Positions 32,914 to 41,026 are shown, counted from the stretch's first letter. The stretch is 41,026 bases of DNA from JAUVXY01 sp964392345 (GCA_964392345.1 CAYMPQ010000005.1:1-41026), one strand, 5' to 3'. Notes: a model not told the origin generated them from the letters alone. Program-made: numbers and translations.

Positions 32914-34544
32914 CTACACTCCCCGGTAATGTTACTGATTATTGAAAGCAGCTTTTTTTCAAAATTAGAGCTGGAAAATTTCCTGCAGCTTTCAATGGCC
33001 CGTTTTCTTACGGCTTCCACATCTATATCTCCCCTGCATACTTTTAAAGTTATATCTTTGAGTTCGTCCCATCTTTCATATAAAAAACCATCTTCCCCGT
33101 CCCTTATGATCTCTTTCTGCCCTCCCTTGCCGATAACTATCGGGATGCAGCCTGAAGCCATTGCTTCAACAGTAGTTATTCCAAAATGTTCAAATTTCTC
33201 TGGATGTTTTTTTTCATCCTCGTCCATCCCGGCACCGTGCCAGAATATAAAAGCTTTAGAAAAAATTTCTACCAGCTCTCCCCACCCTATATTAGTTATG
33301 ACCTTTACAGGATAATTTTTACTAATATTTTTTATCTTATCAACATATTCCAGATGTTTTTTTCTTTGCTCAACACCGCCAACCAGATATAGTGCATATC
33401 CATCCATTACCTCAGGATAATTATCATAAAGATCAATGAAGGCCTCTGTGAGTTCTAATTGTTTTTTATTGTGATGTTCCGGGAAAAATCTTCCAACGCT
33501 AAGAATTATTTTCTCTTTCTTTCCAACTTTAAAACTGCCGGTATCCACTGGCGGGAAAAGAAGGATGCTGTCTTTCTTCCAAAGTTTTCTGATCCAGCTT
33601 TTAGAATATTCTGAAATTGAGATAATCTCATCATAAGTTTCTAAAAATTTTAAGTTCTTAGGGTATGTAACAAGAAACATTGGGACAAACCCAAGCACCT
33701 TTAAAACAATCATTTTAATAAAGCCAGTCCTGCTCTCATCATATACAAAAACGCCTAATTTTCTTGAATCCTCTAAATTGCTATTTACTTCTGCGGGAAT
33801 AAATGTATTGGAACAAATAACAACACTGCAGCCTTTTTTGTTAAAACTTTTCGGGAGATATACAATCTTCTTCTCATTCTTATTTAAAATGACAGCCTGC
33901 TCGTAAACTACCCTGCTGCCATCGTCTGTGCCGCTTTCCAGCACCCTGACGCTGACATTCATTAATTGAAGGCCGCTTCTTTCAGGATTTTTAAGACCTA
34001 TTCTTAAATTTTTATTTAATCTGCTTACATCTAAAACTACTCTTCCGCTGCTCCAGCTGCCTCTTCTGAGAAAAAACTTTTTTGGTTCATACAGCCCCTT
34101 CTCAATTTTTATTTCCTTAAAACCGCCGCACAGCTTGTCAGCAAATCTGAAAAGCCATCTGGCAGGCAGGCAAAAAAAGAGAAGTAAAAACTTATGGATT
34201 AATTTAAAATCAACATCAAAACGAGTAGGAAAATAACACAAATACAGATTTTTTTGTCCGTGCCCGGAAAGAGAACTTAGATAAGTAGCATTTATGAATA
34301 TATTATAGCTGGCAGCAATATTGCCGGCATATTCTTCAGATAGAAATGGGAACACCTTTAAATTTACCCTGCTTAAATCTAAATTTAACCTTTCAGATAT
34401 CTTTACTAAATCTTCATATATATCAGTGATCAAGTCTACGCTGTAGTCTTTCTGCCGGGACAGAATTTCTGCTATTTTACAGCTGTACCGCTCTCCTCCT
34501 CCTAACGTTGACAGGTATCTATCGTAAATGCCGATTTTTATCAT
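32910..34544 (-). CDS. Family 4 glycosyltransferase with beta-rich insertion
   Basis: 544-residue GT-B enzyme similar to ALG11-type mannosyltransferases. The N-terminal half begins IGIYDRYLSTLGGGERY and contains KNLYLCYFPTRFD (about 120-132). Between about 160 and 265 is an inserted segment of about 100 residues with beta-strand character (GLYEPKKFF, RGSWSSGRVVLDVSR, then PAEVNSNLEDSRKLGVFVYD). The second half returns to the GT-B fold: ILSVGRFFPEHHNKKQ, YLVGGVEQ, FWHGAGMDEDEKKHPEKFEH with the family's donor-binding FGITTVEAMASGCIPIV (about 455). Its ATG at 34544 is 12 bases after the upstream gene. The insert is not part of standard GT4 enzymes. Confidence 0.85.
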   Translation of the reverse strand: MIKIGIYDRYLSTLGGGERYSCKIAEILSRQKDYSVDLITDIYEDLVKISERLNLDLSRVNLKVFPFLSEEYAGNIAASYNIFINATYLSSLSGHGQKNLYLCYFPTRFDVDFKLIHKFLLLFFCLPARWLFRFADKLCGGFKEIKIEKGLYEPKKFFLRRGSWSSGRVVLDVSRLNKNLRIGLKNPERSGLQLMNVSVRVLESGTDDGSRVVYEQAVILNKNEKKIVYLPKSFNKKGCSVVICSNTFIPAEVNSNLEDSRKLGVFVYDESRTGFIKMIVLKVLGFVPMFLVTYPKNLKFLETYDEIISISEYSKSWIRKLWKKDSILLFPPVDTGSFKVGKKEKIILSVGRFFPEHHNKKQLELTEAFIDLYDNYPEVMDGYALYLVGGVEQRKKHLEYVDKIKNISKNYPVKVITNIGWGELVEIFSKAFIFWHGAGMDEDEKKHPEKFEHFGITTVEAMASGCIPIVIGKGGQKEIIRDGEDGFLYERWDELKDITLKVCRGDIDVEAVRKRAIESCRKFSSSNFEKKLLSIISNITGECS

Positions 34545-34556
34545 AAATAAACCCTG

Positions 34557-35948
34557 CTAAAAATTTCTCATCCAACTTTTAATAATTTTATCAGAAACTT
34601 TCCTGCCTTTTCTGATTTTAAATCTCGCAGCTAAATTTTTAGGCAGCATATAAAAAAGCTCAAAAAAAACTCTTGCCCTGACAGGGATATCAACCCTTTT
34701 TAGTCTTCTGCCAATTAGAAGATTTGCAGCATAAAAAGCTGCATTCTTTATGGTTGATAAAACAAATAATGTATAGCATTTCAAAAACAAAACCGGCCAT
34801 CCGCATTTAAAAATCATAAGCAGCCTGTTTCTCACTACGTGATATGTAAAGCTATAAGACCACTCCTTGCCAGTTCCGCAGTGAAGATGCCTTACGACAG
34901 AATCAGGAGAAAAAAACATTTTCCATCCTTTAAGCCTTGCCCGCCAGAATAAATCTATATCCTCATAATAAGTAAAAAAGCTCTCATCAAAATAACCTGC
35001 ATCTTCTAACATCCGCCTGTCAATTAAAAGACTGCTCCCGCTTACGGCAAATACTTCTTCTGCGTTTCCATACTGGCCCTCATCAAAGCTAAGATATCCC
35101 CTGTCCCTGCTATAGAACAATTTGTTTATTTTCGCGCCGCAGCTGTTTATTATATCTTTCCTGCAGCTGAAATAACTTTTAGGAATCTTTATCTTTATCT
35201 CTTGCAGATTCCCATCTACCTTTAAATCATAAAGAATTTCTTCGCCAACTACTATTTGTAAATTATTTGAAGAAAGATATGAGGATACACTAAACTTCAT
35301 TATTATATCCTCATCCAGATTTTCTAACGGAACTGCTAAAACAGCATTATCCTGAGTCCACCGGTAAATGCTGCCTTTGCTATCGGAAGCAGGCGGATAA
35401 AACCCGTCTAAATACTTTATGTTTATACCGCCATTCTCTTTTGCGCGCAATATCTCAACATCAGATATCTTTACACCAAGCCTGCTGATGTCTTTTCCTT
35501 TTTTTAATTCCCCTGGGCTTATGCTTGCAGCAACAAATTGAACAGGCAGGTATGGATAAAAAAGAACTACTTTTGAACCTACGGCGCCTACATGCGAACT
35601 TTTCGAATACTGCCTGAAAATAGAAAACATCTTGCTTAGCCAATCTTCCTCAACTATGCAATCGTTATTTACAAGAGCTATGTAGCTTCCTTTAGCCTTC
35701 CTGATGCCTTCATTGTTTCCGCCAGCATACCCATGGTTATTAGAGAGAGGCACTATTTCCACTATGGGAAATTCATTTTTTACAAAATCTACGGACCCGT
35801 CCGACGAACCGTTGTCAACCATTATTATTTGTATTTTTTCAGAGGGGTAATCAAGATTTACTATAGAATTAAAAAGACCGCCCAGAAATTTCTTGCCATT
35901 ATAATTTACCGTAACAATAGATATTAGGGGATCATCATCCTGAACCAA
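34557..35948 (-). CDS. Family 2 glycosyltransferase with beta-rich insertion
   Basis: 463-residue GT2 enzyme, about 150 residues longer than its neighbours. The core has ISIVTVNYNGKKFL (9-22), VDNGSSDGSVDFV (near 45), LVNNDCIVEEDWL (near 92) and FFTYYEDIDLFWRARLKGW (near 320). Between them, about 125-290, is an insertion with beta-strand pattern (SRLGVKISDVEIL, GFYPPASDSKGSIYRWT, then YLSSNNLQIVVGEEILYD). The pieces GFYPP...GSIYRWT and SRLGV resemble elements in the insertion of the adjacent GT4 gene. TTG start at 35948, with AAAGGTGAG ahead. One C-terminal hydrophobic region suggests membrane contact. Confidence 0.8.
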   Translation of the reverse strand: MVQDDDPLISIVTVNYNGKKFLGGLFNSIVNLDYPSEKIQIIMVDNGSSDGSVDFVKNEFPIVEIVPLSNNHGYAGGNNEGIRKAKGSYIALVNNDCIVEEDWLSKMFSIFRQYSKSSHVGAVGSKVVLFYPYLPVQFVAASISPGELKKGKDISRLGVKISDVEILRAKENGGINIKYLDGFYPPASDSKGSIYRWTQDNAVLAVPLENLDEDIIMKFSVSSYLSSNNLQIVVGEEILYDLKVDGNLQEIKIKIPKSYFSCRKDIINSCGAKINKLFYSRDRGYLSFDEGQYGNAEEVFAVSGSSLLIDRRMLEDAGYFDESFFTYYEDIDLFWRARLKGWKMFFSPDSVVRHLHCGTGKEWSYSFTYHVVRNRLLMIFKCGWPVLFLKCYTLFVLSTIKNAAFYAANLLIGRRLKRVDIPVRARVFFELFYMLPKNLAARFKIRKGRKVSDKIIKSWMRNF

Positions 35949-35980
35949 TTAAAAAACTCACCTCACCTTTAATTAAAATT

Positions 35981-36379
35981 TTAGCCTCTGGAAAGTATAA
36001 TCACTCCTGCTGTAATTACAAGCGCTCCTATCCAGCGGATAGGGTTTACATCTTCTTTCAGTATAAATTTGGAAAGAATAAGAACAAAAACATAGCTGGA
36101 CCCTATAAAAGGATAAGCAAAGCTTAGATCAACTGAAGACAGCACAACCAGCCAGACAACAGCAGAAACCACATATAAAAATAAGCCAAACAATACCAGC
36201 GGACTTTTAAGTACCGCAGAAAACAGCTGCCCCAGTCCGCCAAGCCCATTTAAGCTTACAACTCCTATGCGATTCATCCCAAGTTTGAGCAAAATCTGGC
36301 CCGCTACTGCTATAGATATGCTAAGTAAAATGAGAGGTATGGATTTTGCTAAACTCAAAGTCTTGCTCTCCTTTTTCAT
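35981..36379 (-). CDS. Small SMR/EamA-type membrane transporter subunit
   Basis: 132-residue protein with four transmembrane segments (about 10-30, 45-72, 75-97 and 105-130). It carries the motif of small multidrug-resistance/EamA half-transporters, with SFAYPFIGSSYVFVLILS in TM3 and GALVITAGVIILSRG at the end. Relatives such as ArnE/ArnF form pairs that flip lipid-linked sugars across the membrane. In the middle of a glycosyltransferase operon the likely role is lipid-linked sugar translocation. Only one such subunit is in the window, so it would act as a homodimer or with a partner elsewhere. A drug-efflux role is less likely from context. Confidence 0.75.
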   Translation of the reverse strand: MKKESKTLSLAKSIPLILLSISIAVAGQILLKLGMNRIGVVSLNGLGGLGQLFSAVLKSPLVLFGLFLYVVSAVVWLVVLSSVDLSFAYPFIGSSYVFVLILSKFILKEDVNPIRWIGALVITAGVIILSRG

Positions 36380-36392
36380 CTTAATAATAAAT

Positions 36393-38696
36393 TTACAGTT
36401 TTTTAGCTAAATAATATTTACTTGATATTGTAAGCCCCATAATTCTATCAATATTTTCAAAACTTTTAAACAATGTTTCCAGCTTCTGGTCAAGATTCAG
36501 TGGCATCTTGGATTTAGATTCAATGCTCTCAAACAATTCCCTCAAACTTTCAACGTCATAGCCTAAATTCTTAATTTCTGCCTCAAGCGTATTGAATATG
36601 TTAAAATAAATCAGCAGCATCCTCTCCCTGTTTTTGCGATTTAGCTCATTTATCTCCCCGTTTATCTGGAGTTGGATATTATTATTAACTGCCTTAATAG
36701 ACTCATTATAACTTTTTCTCAAATTTTCAAAATATATGCTGGTAAGTAGATACACATATTTTCTAAACTTTCCCTTTATAGTTTTATCCTCAGCTAATTC
36801 TTTTGATTTTAGTATATCCAGGCTGCTTAGAAGCTTTAATTCTTTAAAATTTTCTTTGTTCAGATTTATTTGGAATAGTTCAAACAGTTCATTTTTACCA
36901 TATATTTCACCTGCTCTTTCCACGCCTTCACCATTACCGCCGGCTTCAATTTTATCCCATATACCCTTATCAATTATCTGAAAATCTGCATTTTTCAAAA
37001 TATATTCAATCATAAAATCATCAACCATACTGTCTCTTCTACCGGCTATCCGTTCACCGCCAAAAGCGCTGGACAGCCCTCTTGTTTCCGGCATCATAAA
37101 AAACAGCAGGCCTTCACTCTTTAGTTTTGCACTTAAAACATTTACAAGATCATAAAAAAACTTTGGAGTAATTTCAGAAAAAGCATCCCTTACAATTATT
37201 CCATCAAATTTGTATCTTTTTGCTATCTTAGATTTTATTAACCCAACTTTATCTAAAATCTCATTCCCAACTTTTTGCTTGTCAATACTTTCGTCCACTT
37301 CTAAATAAGATATCTTTCCAAGATATTTATTACCAAAGAACTGCATGTCCTTATACTTATTGTTAGTTAATACTAAAACATTTGCAGTGTCCTCAAAATT
37401 TTTCCTTACAATAGTTGAAATCTTGCTATTTTGCATGTCTATCATCCACATTATATTCTTTTTATCTACTGCGTAATCTGCATTAACACAATATTTAACT
37501 AATGGCCTTGTCACATTTTCCCAATAAAATCTTGGAGCAATTTTATTTAAATTCTTTTTATAAATCTCCCTCAGGCTCTTGTTTGTAAGCATGCTCTCCA
37601 TTATCCTGGCTAATTGATGGGCGTCTCCATATTTTATTACTTCACCAATGTTTTTTTCCTTTACCATCTTTGCTATCGAGTCGCCTTCTGTTGTAATAAT
37701 AGGAAGCCTTGCCCATATATAGTCTATGACTCTTGTCCTGAATGAAAACTCTGTCTCAATTCTTTCCTGGTGTATCGACAGGCCAACATCTGCCTCTATA
37801 AGAAAATTTTGTCTTGCCTTGTAGGGTGTCCATTCATTAAAAAAAGCATACTCTCCAAACAAATCAAGTTCTTTGCTAAGCCTTATAGCTTCAACACATT
37901 TTTTCATCTCAGGCAGTCTGGGATCCGGGTGTCTGGTTCCTACAAATATCATTTTTATATCTTTTCTGCTTCTTGTTATCTCCCACAGTGCCTTAATTGC
38001 AGTTATCGGGTCAAGCCAATTCCAGACGCCTCCGCCCCACAAAGCAATTTTGTCATCTTCTTTAATATTTGGTATTACCCCTTTTGCAACTTCTTTTGTA
38101 TGCTCTGGAGCATCCTGTGGAATCCCAAAGGGAACGACATCTATCAATTTTCTAAGATTACTGTCCTTGTCATAAGTATATGGATTTACTCTTCCAACAG
38201 CATTTAACATCCCTATCCAATAATCCCTCTGCTTTTCGCTGGCGCACATAAAAAAATCCCCTATAGCAAACTGCAGTTTTAGCATATGTAAATTGTTTTT
38301 ATCAATTCTAAGCCTCTCTGCCATATTATCATTTTTATACATCTCAAGGCTCTCTAAGTTAAAAGGGTTGTAAAGATCAACTATAATTTTGCCGGTAAAA
38401 TTTTTTAAAAAAGGCAGATAGTAAAGGATATGGCCCTGGATTAATATCATATCCATATTCTCAGAATACTTTTTCAGGATTTTGTAGCTATTTATACTAT
38501 ATTGTATAGTCTTAAAACCTTCTATATCAATGTCTATCTTATTGGGAATTGCAAGAGTAACATCAAGGTAACCAGACAAAACCTTTGCAAATTCATAGAA
38601 CCTTATTCCGGGTCCAGCCATATTTTTCCCTACAACATCCTGGCTGATTATTAAAATTTTTGCAGGTCTGCCTTTCTTATCTAACTTTTTTGCCAT
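36393..38696 (-). CDS. GT4 glycosyltransferase fused to methyltransferase-like and coiled-coil regions
   Basis: 767 residues, about twice a normal GT4. Residues 1-390 are a GT-B glycosyltransferase (KILIISQDVVGKNMAGPGIR near 12, FVGTRHPDPRLPEMKKC, DVGLSIHQERIETEFSFRTR, YIWARLPIITTEGDSIAKM). Residues about 435-600 look like a degenerate Rossmann methyltransferase-type domain (NVLVLTNNK, YLEVDESID, FDGIIVRDAFSEITPKFFYD, SEGLLFFMMPE), but the glycine-rich SAM loop is not clear. Residues about 650-767 are helical and charged. The gene lies just upstream of the SMR-like gene. It shares the HTKEVAKGVI and FGIPQD regions with the partial GT4 at the right edge. Whether the middle domain binds SAM is unknown. 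Confidence 0.78.
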   Translation of the reverse strand: MAKKLDKKGRPAKILIISQDVVGKNMAGPGIRFYEFAKVLSGYLDVTLAIPNKIDIDIEGFKTIQYSINSYKILKKYSENMDMILIQGHILYYLPFLKNFTGKIIVDLYNPFNLESLEMYKNDNMAERLRIDKNNLHMLKLQFAIGDFFMCASEKQRDYWIGMLNAVGRVNPYTYDKDSNLRKLIDVVPFGIPQDAPEHTKEVAKGVIPNIKEDDKIALWGGGVWNWLDPITAIKALWEITRSRKDIKMIFVGTRHPDPRLPEMKKCVEAIRLSKELDLFGEYAFFNEWTPYKARQNFLIEADVGLSIHQERIETEFSFRTRVIDYIWARLPIITTEGDSIAKMVKEKNIGEVIKYGDAHQLARIMESMLTNKSLREIYKKNLNKIAPRFYWENVTRPLVKYCVNADYAVDKKNIMWMIDMQNSKISTIVRKNFEDTANVLVLTNNKYKDMQFFGNKYLGKISYLEVDESIDKQKVGNEILDKVGLIKSKIAKRYKFDGIIVRDAFSEITPKFFYDLVNVLSAKLKSEGLLFFMMPETRGLSSAFGGERIAGRRDSMVDDFMIEYILKNADFQIIDKGIWDKIEAGGNGEGVERAGEIYGKNELFELFQINLNKENFKELKLLSSLDILKSKELAEDKTIKGKFRKYVYLLTSIYFENLRKSYNESIKAVNNNIQLQINGEINELNRKNRERMLLIYFNIFNTLEAEIKNLGYDVESLRELFESIESKSKMPLNLDQKLETLFKSFENIDRIMGLTISSKYYLAKKL

Positions 38697-38798
38697 AAAA
38701 TCTCCTTTTGATCCATAAGCTAATTTTAATTAGACTCATTAGCAATTCTACTATTATTTACTTAATTTTTAAAATAATATAATTTTTACTTGAGATTC

Positions 38799-39818
38799 TT
38801 AGCCCGAATTTATATCTTTTAATCTCAACCTGCTTATAGCAAGATAATTTTTTACTTTCACCGCTAAATTGCAGGGTAAAAAAATAAAATTTAAAAAATA
38901 TGCATACATCAGCGGCAGAAGCTGATCTTTTGTAGCTTTACTGGAAACCCACCTGAATTCTTCTTTTATAAATTTCCCTAAAAAATTAAAAAAACTCATA
39001 TTAATAACTGCACATCTTATTCTATTTTTATGATAATACTTATAAAACTTTCTGCTAAATTTCTTAACGGATGCTCCTTCAAAATGTCTCGCAATACTGC
39101 AGGGGTTCACTGCCACCTTCCGCCCGGATCTTTTTATTTTAATGCAATAATCAAGTTCCTCGTAATATGCCGGCCTGTATCCTGTATCAAAGCCTCCGAT
39201 CTTTTTAAAAATTGAAAACTTTGTAGCAAACAGGGCCCCGGTGACATAATCTGTTTCTCCTGGGGCCTTGTTTTTTTCAATGCCCTGCATCACTTTTTGA
39301 GGCCCATCCAAATCCTTGTACTGCCTGCCATAACCTATGTGAGATGTAATATAATTAGGGCCTACCTTGCCTCCAAGATGCTGGATTGTATCTTTTTTGT
39401 AATCTAAAATTAATCCGCCTGCAACTCCTATATTTTTACCTTCAGCTTCAAGCGGCAAAATTAAATTTTCCAGAGCACTCTCTGAAAGGCAGATATCAGG
39501 ATTTATTAAAACAAGGTATTCTAACTCTTTTTCCAGCTCTTTTTTCTTTTTTGAAATAAATTTAAATACAGCATAATTTACTGCTGCAGAAAAACCTATG
39601 TTTTTTTTTAGTGTAATAAGTTTAAAATTACCTGTAGTTAAATTTATATGTGAATTTCTAAATTCCCTTATCCTGTCAACAGTCTCATCCTTAGAATTGT
39701 TATCTACAACTACTAAAATCCAGCTCTTATAATTCTGCTTCAGCACTGACTTAAGACAATTTTCAATAAAATTTTCACTGTTATAGCTAACAACGACTAT
39801 TAAACTTTTAGCGTCCAT
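38799..39818 (-). CDS. Family 2 glycosyltransferase
   Basis: 339-residue GT2 with LIVVVSYNSENFIENCLKSV (6-25), VVDNNSKDETVDRI near 40, VLINPDICLSESAL near 105 and TGALFATKFSIFKKIGGFDTG with YYEELDYCIKIKRSG near 215: the N- and C-terminal parts of a complete GT-A core. HLGGKVGP near 152 is the usual loop ahead of the catalytic region. A hydrophobic stretch near the C-terminus (about 305-325) suggests membrane association. The ATG at 39818 is 17 bases downstream of the partial GT4 gene, so both belong to the operon. The sugar is unknown. Confidence 0.8.
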   Translation of the reverse strand: MDAKSLIVVVSYNSENFIENCLKSVLKQNYKSWILVVVDNNSKDETVDRIREFRNSHINLTTGNFKLITLKKNIGFSAAVNYAVFKFISKKKKELEKELEYLVLINPDICLSESALENLILPLEAEGKNIGVAGGLILDYKKDTIQHLGGKVGPNYITSHIGYGRQYKDLDGPQKVMQGIEKNKAPGETDYVTGALFATKFSIFKKIGGFDTGYRPAYYEELDYCIKIKRSGRKVAVNPCSIARHFEGASVKKFSRKFYKYYHKNRIRCAVINMSFFNFLGKFIKEEFRWVSSKATKDQLLPLMYAYFLNFIFLPCNLAVKVKNYLAISRLRLKDINSG

Positions 39819-39835
39819 AAATATAAATCTTCAGG

Positions 39836-41026
39836 TTATTTAAATATTTTTCTCTTAATAATTTTTAAATAGCTGTACATCTTATATGTAAAGCTTTTTT
39901 GAACAATTCCTTCCAGTTCTGAAATTCGCCTTTCTCTTTCATCTATCATCTTTTTTTGCTCCAGTACGATCTGATTAAGGTTTTTAAGAGCTTCTTCTTT
40001 TTCAAAAAATATTTCCCTATCTTTCCCCCTGTCCGGTGAAAAGGTTGGGTCCTCTACCCATTTTTGAAGCCTTTTAGTTGTCCTGCCAAAGTTAAATTTT
40101 AAAAAACCATATTTTTTACCTGCAGTTGCCGCCGTCTTTACCTTATCAGGATTAGCTGCCAGATACAAAAGCTTCTCGCTTAAATTTTCTGGATCACCTG
40201 CTTTAAAAACATAGCCTGCTTTTTCCCTGTCCATAATTTCTGTGAGCTCGCATATGTTAGAGGACAAAACACAGAGCCCGGCCCTCATCCAATCGAGTAT
40301 CCTGTTTTTACTTCCCAGCCTGACTTCATATATGTCTTTATCAATATTTATGCCTAAATCTGCCTCTAAATAATAATTCGGCACATCTTCCCCTGCTATC
40401 CACCCCCTCATCACAAATCTATCCTTATAAGGAGAGTCCTCTATCATGGATAAAAATCTTGGATAAGTTTTCATGTCCTGCTCGGGTATTTCTCCCCCTG
40501 TGGAAACAAATTTAATCTTCGGGTTTTTTGCCATGGCAAGAGTTAACCCTTTAAACAAAGTATCTACATCCGTCCATGTATTGTACCCTCCTGTCCAAAG
40601 CACCACAAAGTCACCACTTTCTATCCCATCTTTTCCTCTTATAACATTTTTTGTATGCTTATATTCTTCCTGCGGAATGCCGCATGGGATGCTGCAGGTA
40701 AATTTGTAGCCTGAAGTGTGCCTGTTCAGCCTTCCCGCTGCTCCAAGCTCGCCTATCAGCGCATATTCCTGCCTTGATGATACGCATGAAAATATATCAG
40801 CGCTTGAGACAATGCTGTATTCACTGTTCCAGTAATGGAAAAGGCAGCTGTCATCTTCGTCTATATATGCGCGGGCCTGAGCTTCTGCCATCACATGGCC
40901 AAAAAGGTCTGCCCAGAAAGGAACGCCGCCGGCTAGCTTTGATGCGGCAAAAGACGGGTAAAAGGTACAGCCCACTATGCAATCAGGTTTAAACTCTAAA
41001 AGAATTTTTGAAAGAAGCTCAGCATT
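39836..41026 (-). CDS. Family 4 glycosyltransferase, 5' end outside the window
   Basis: The reading frame stays open to the right edge, so the N-terminus is missing; 397 residues are visible. It is a GT-B enzyme: PCGIPQEEYKHTKNVIRG, FVVLWTGGYNTWTDVDTLFK, FVSTGGEIPEQDMKTYPRF, RFVMRGWIAGEDVPNYYLEA, DLGINIDKDIYEVRLGSKNR, then LDWMRAGLCVLSSNICELT. The C-terminus is a charged coiled coil (EEALKNLNQIVLEQKKMIDE and ERERRISELEG) followed by a basic tail. It shares the HTK and IPQE patterns with the GT4-fusion protein at 36393, so the two are probable paralogues. Confidence 0.82.
   Translation of the reverse strand, partial: NAELLSKILLEFKPDCIVGCTFYPSFAASKLAGGVPFWADLFGHVMAEAQARAYIDEDDSCLFHYWNSEYSIVSSADIFSCVSSRQEYALIGELGAAGRLNRHTSGYKFTCSIPCGIPQEEYKHTKNVIRGKDGIESGDFVVLWTGGYNTWTDVDTLFKGLTLAMAKNPKIKFVSTGGEIPEQDMKTYPRFLSMIEDSPYKDRFVMRGWIAGEDVPNYYLEADLGINIDKDIYEVRLGSKNRILDWMRAGLCVLSSNICELTEIMDREKAGYVFKAGDPENLSEKLLYLAANPDKVKTAATAGKKYGFLKFNFGRTTKRLQKWVEDPTFSPDRGKDREIFFEKEEALKNLNQIVLEQKKMIDERERRISELEGIVQKSFTYKMYSYLKIIKRKIFK

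Noticed and set aside
1..41026. CRISPR arrays, rRNA genes or prophage structural genes
   Set aside because: No regularly spaced repeats, no rRNA-like segments and no phage protein motifs were seen on either strand.

Overview
The window is an A+T-rich bacterial chromosome segment. Almost every housekeeping gene lies on the minus strand, so the operons read from right to left. Three gene blocks follow the order known from Actinobacteria: murI-rph-rdgB; secA-prfB-ftsE-ftsX-smpB (with hpf and comF upstream of secA); and ahcY next to phosphomannose isomerase, phosphomannomutase and mannose-1-P guanylyltransferase, leading into a glycosyltransferase region. This order with such low GC suggests an uncultivated low-GC actinobacterial lineage (Humimicrobiia/'Hydromicrobium'-like). 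A clostridial relative is the main alternative, because hpf-secA-prfB and ftsEX-M23-ctpA also occur there. This is inference; no 16S gene is present.

Layout. 1-271: three tRNA genes (Pro, Gly, Arg) behind one promoter. 370-3413: rdgB, rph, murI and a class I methyltransferase. 3414-9193: an accessory island directly downstream of the tmRNA 3' end. It holds an intact AbiEi/AbiEii toxin-antitoxin operon with a palindromic operator, a decayed IS3 (IS407-type) element, a complete 2.0-kb IS1634-like element with strong insulation against outside transcription, remnants of an MNT-HEPN module, a small P-loop kinase, and the tail of a third transposase. 9194-18857: ssrA (tmRNA), smpB, an S41 peptidase, an EnvC-like M23 peptidase, ftsX, ftsE, prfB with an intact +1 programmed frameshift, secA, long-form hpf and a cold-shock gene. 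18863-29036: comF, a sugar-nucleotidyltransferase, mtnA, ahcY, phosphoglucose/phosphomannose isomerase, phosphomannomutase, gmd, a second nucleotidyltransferase and an rmd-like reductase. 29156-41026: eight glycosyltransferases, one small SMR/EamA-type membrane protein and an orphan Phd/YefM-like antitoxin; the last glycosyltransferase runs off the window.

How the genes work together. The sugar block encodes a full route from fructose-6-P to GDP-mannose and on to GDP-6-deoxy-4-keto-mannose and GDP-D-rhamnose. Several neighbouring GT2 enzymes look like rhamnosyltransferases, so a D-rhamnose-containing surface glycan is the likely product. FtsE, FtsX, the coiled-coil M23 protein and the S41 protease form a cell-division peptidoglycan-hydrolysis cassette. 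SmpB and tmRNA form the ribosome-rescue system. In the glycan cluster, two adjacent glycosyltransferases of different folds carry a similar beta-rich insertion, and one GT4 enzyme is fused to a methyltransferase-like domain and a coiled coil. These are the least explained parts of the window.
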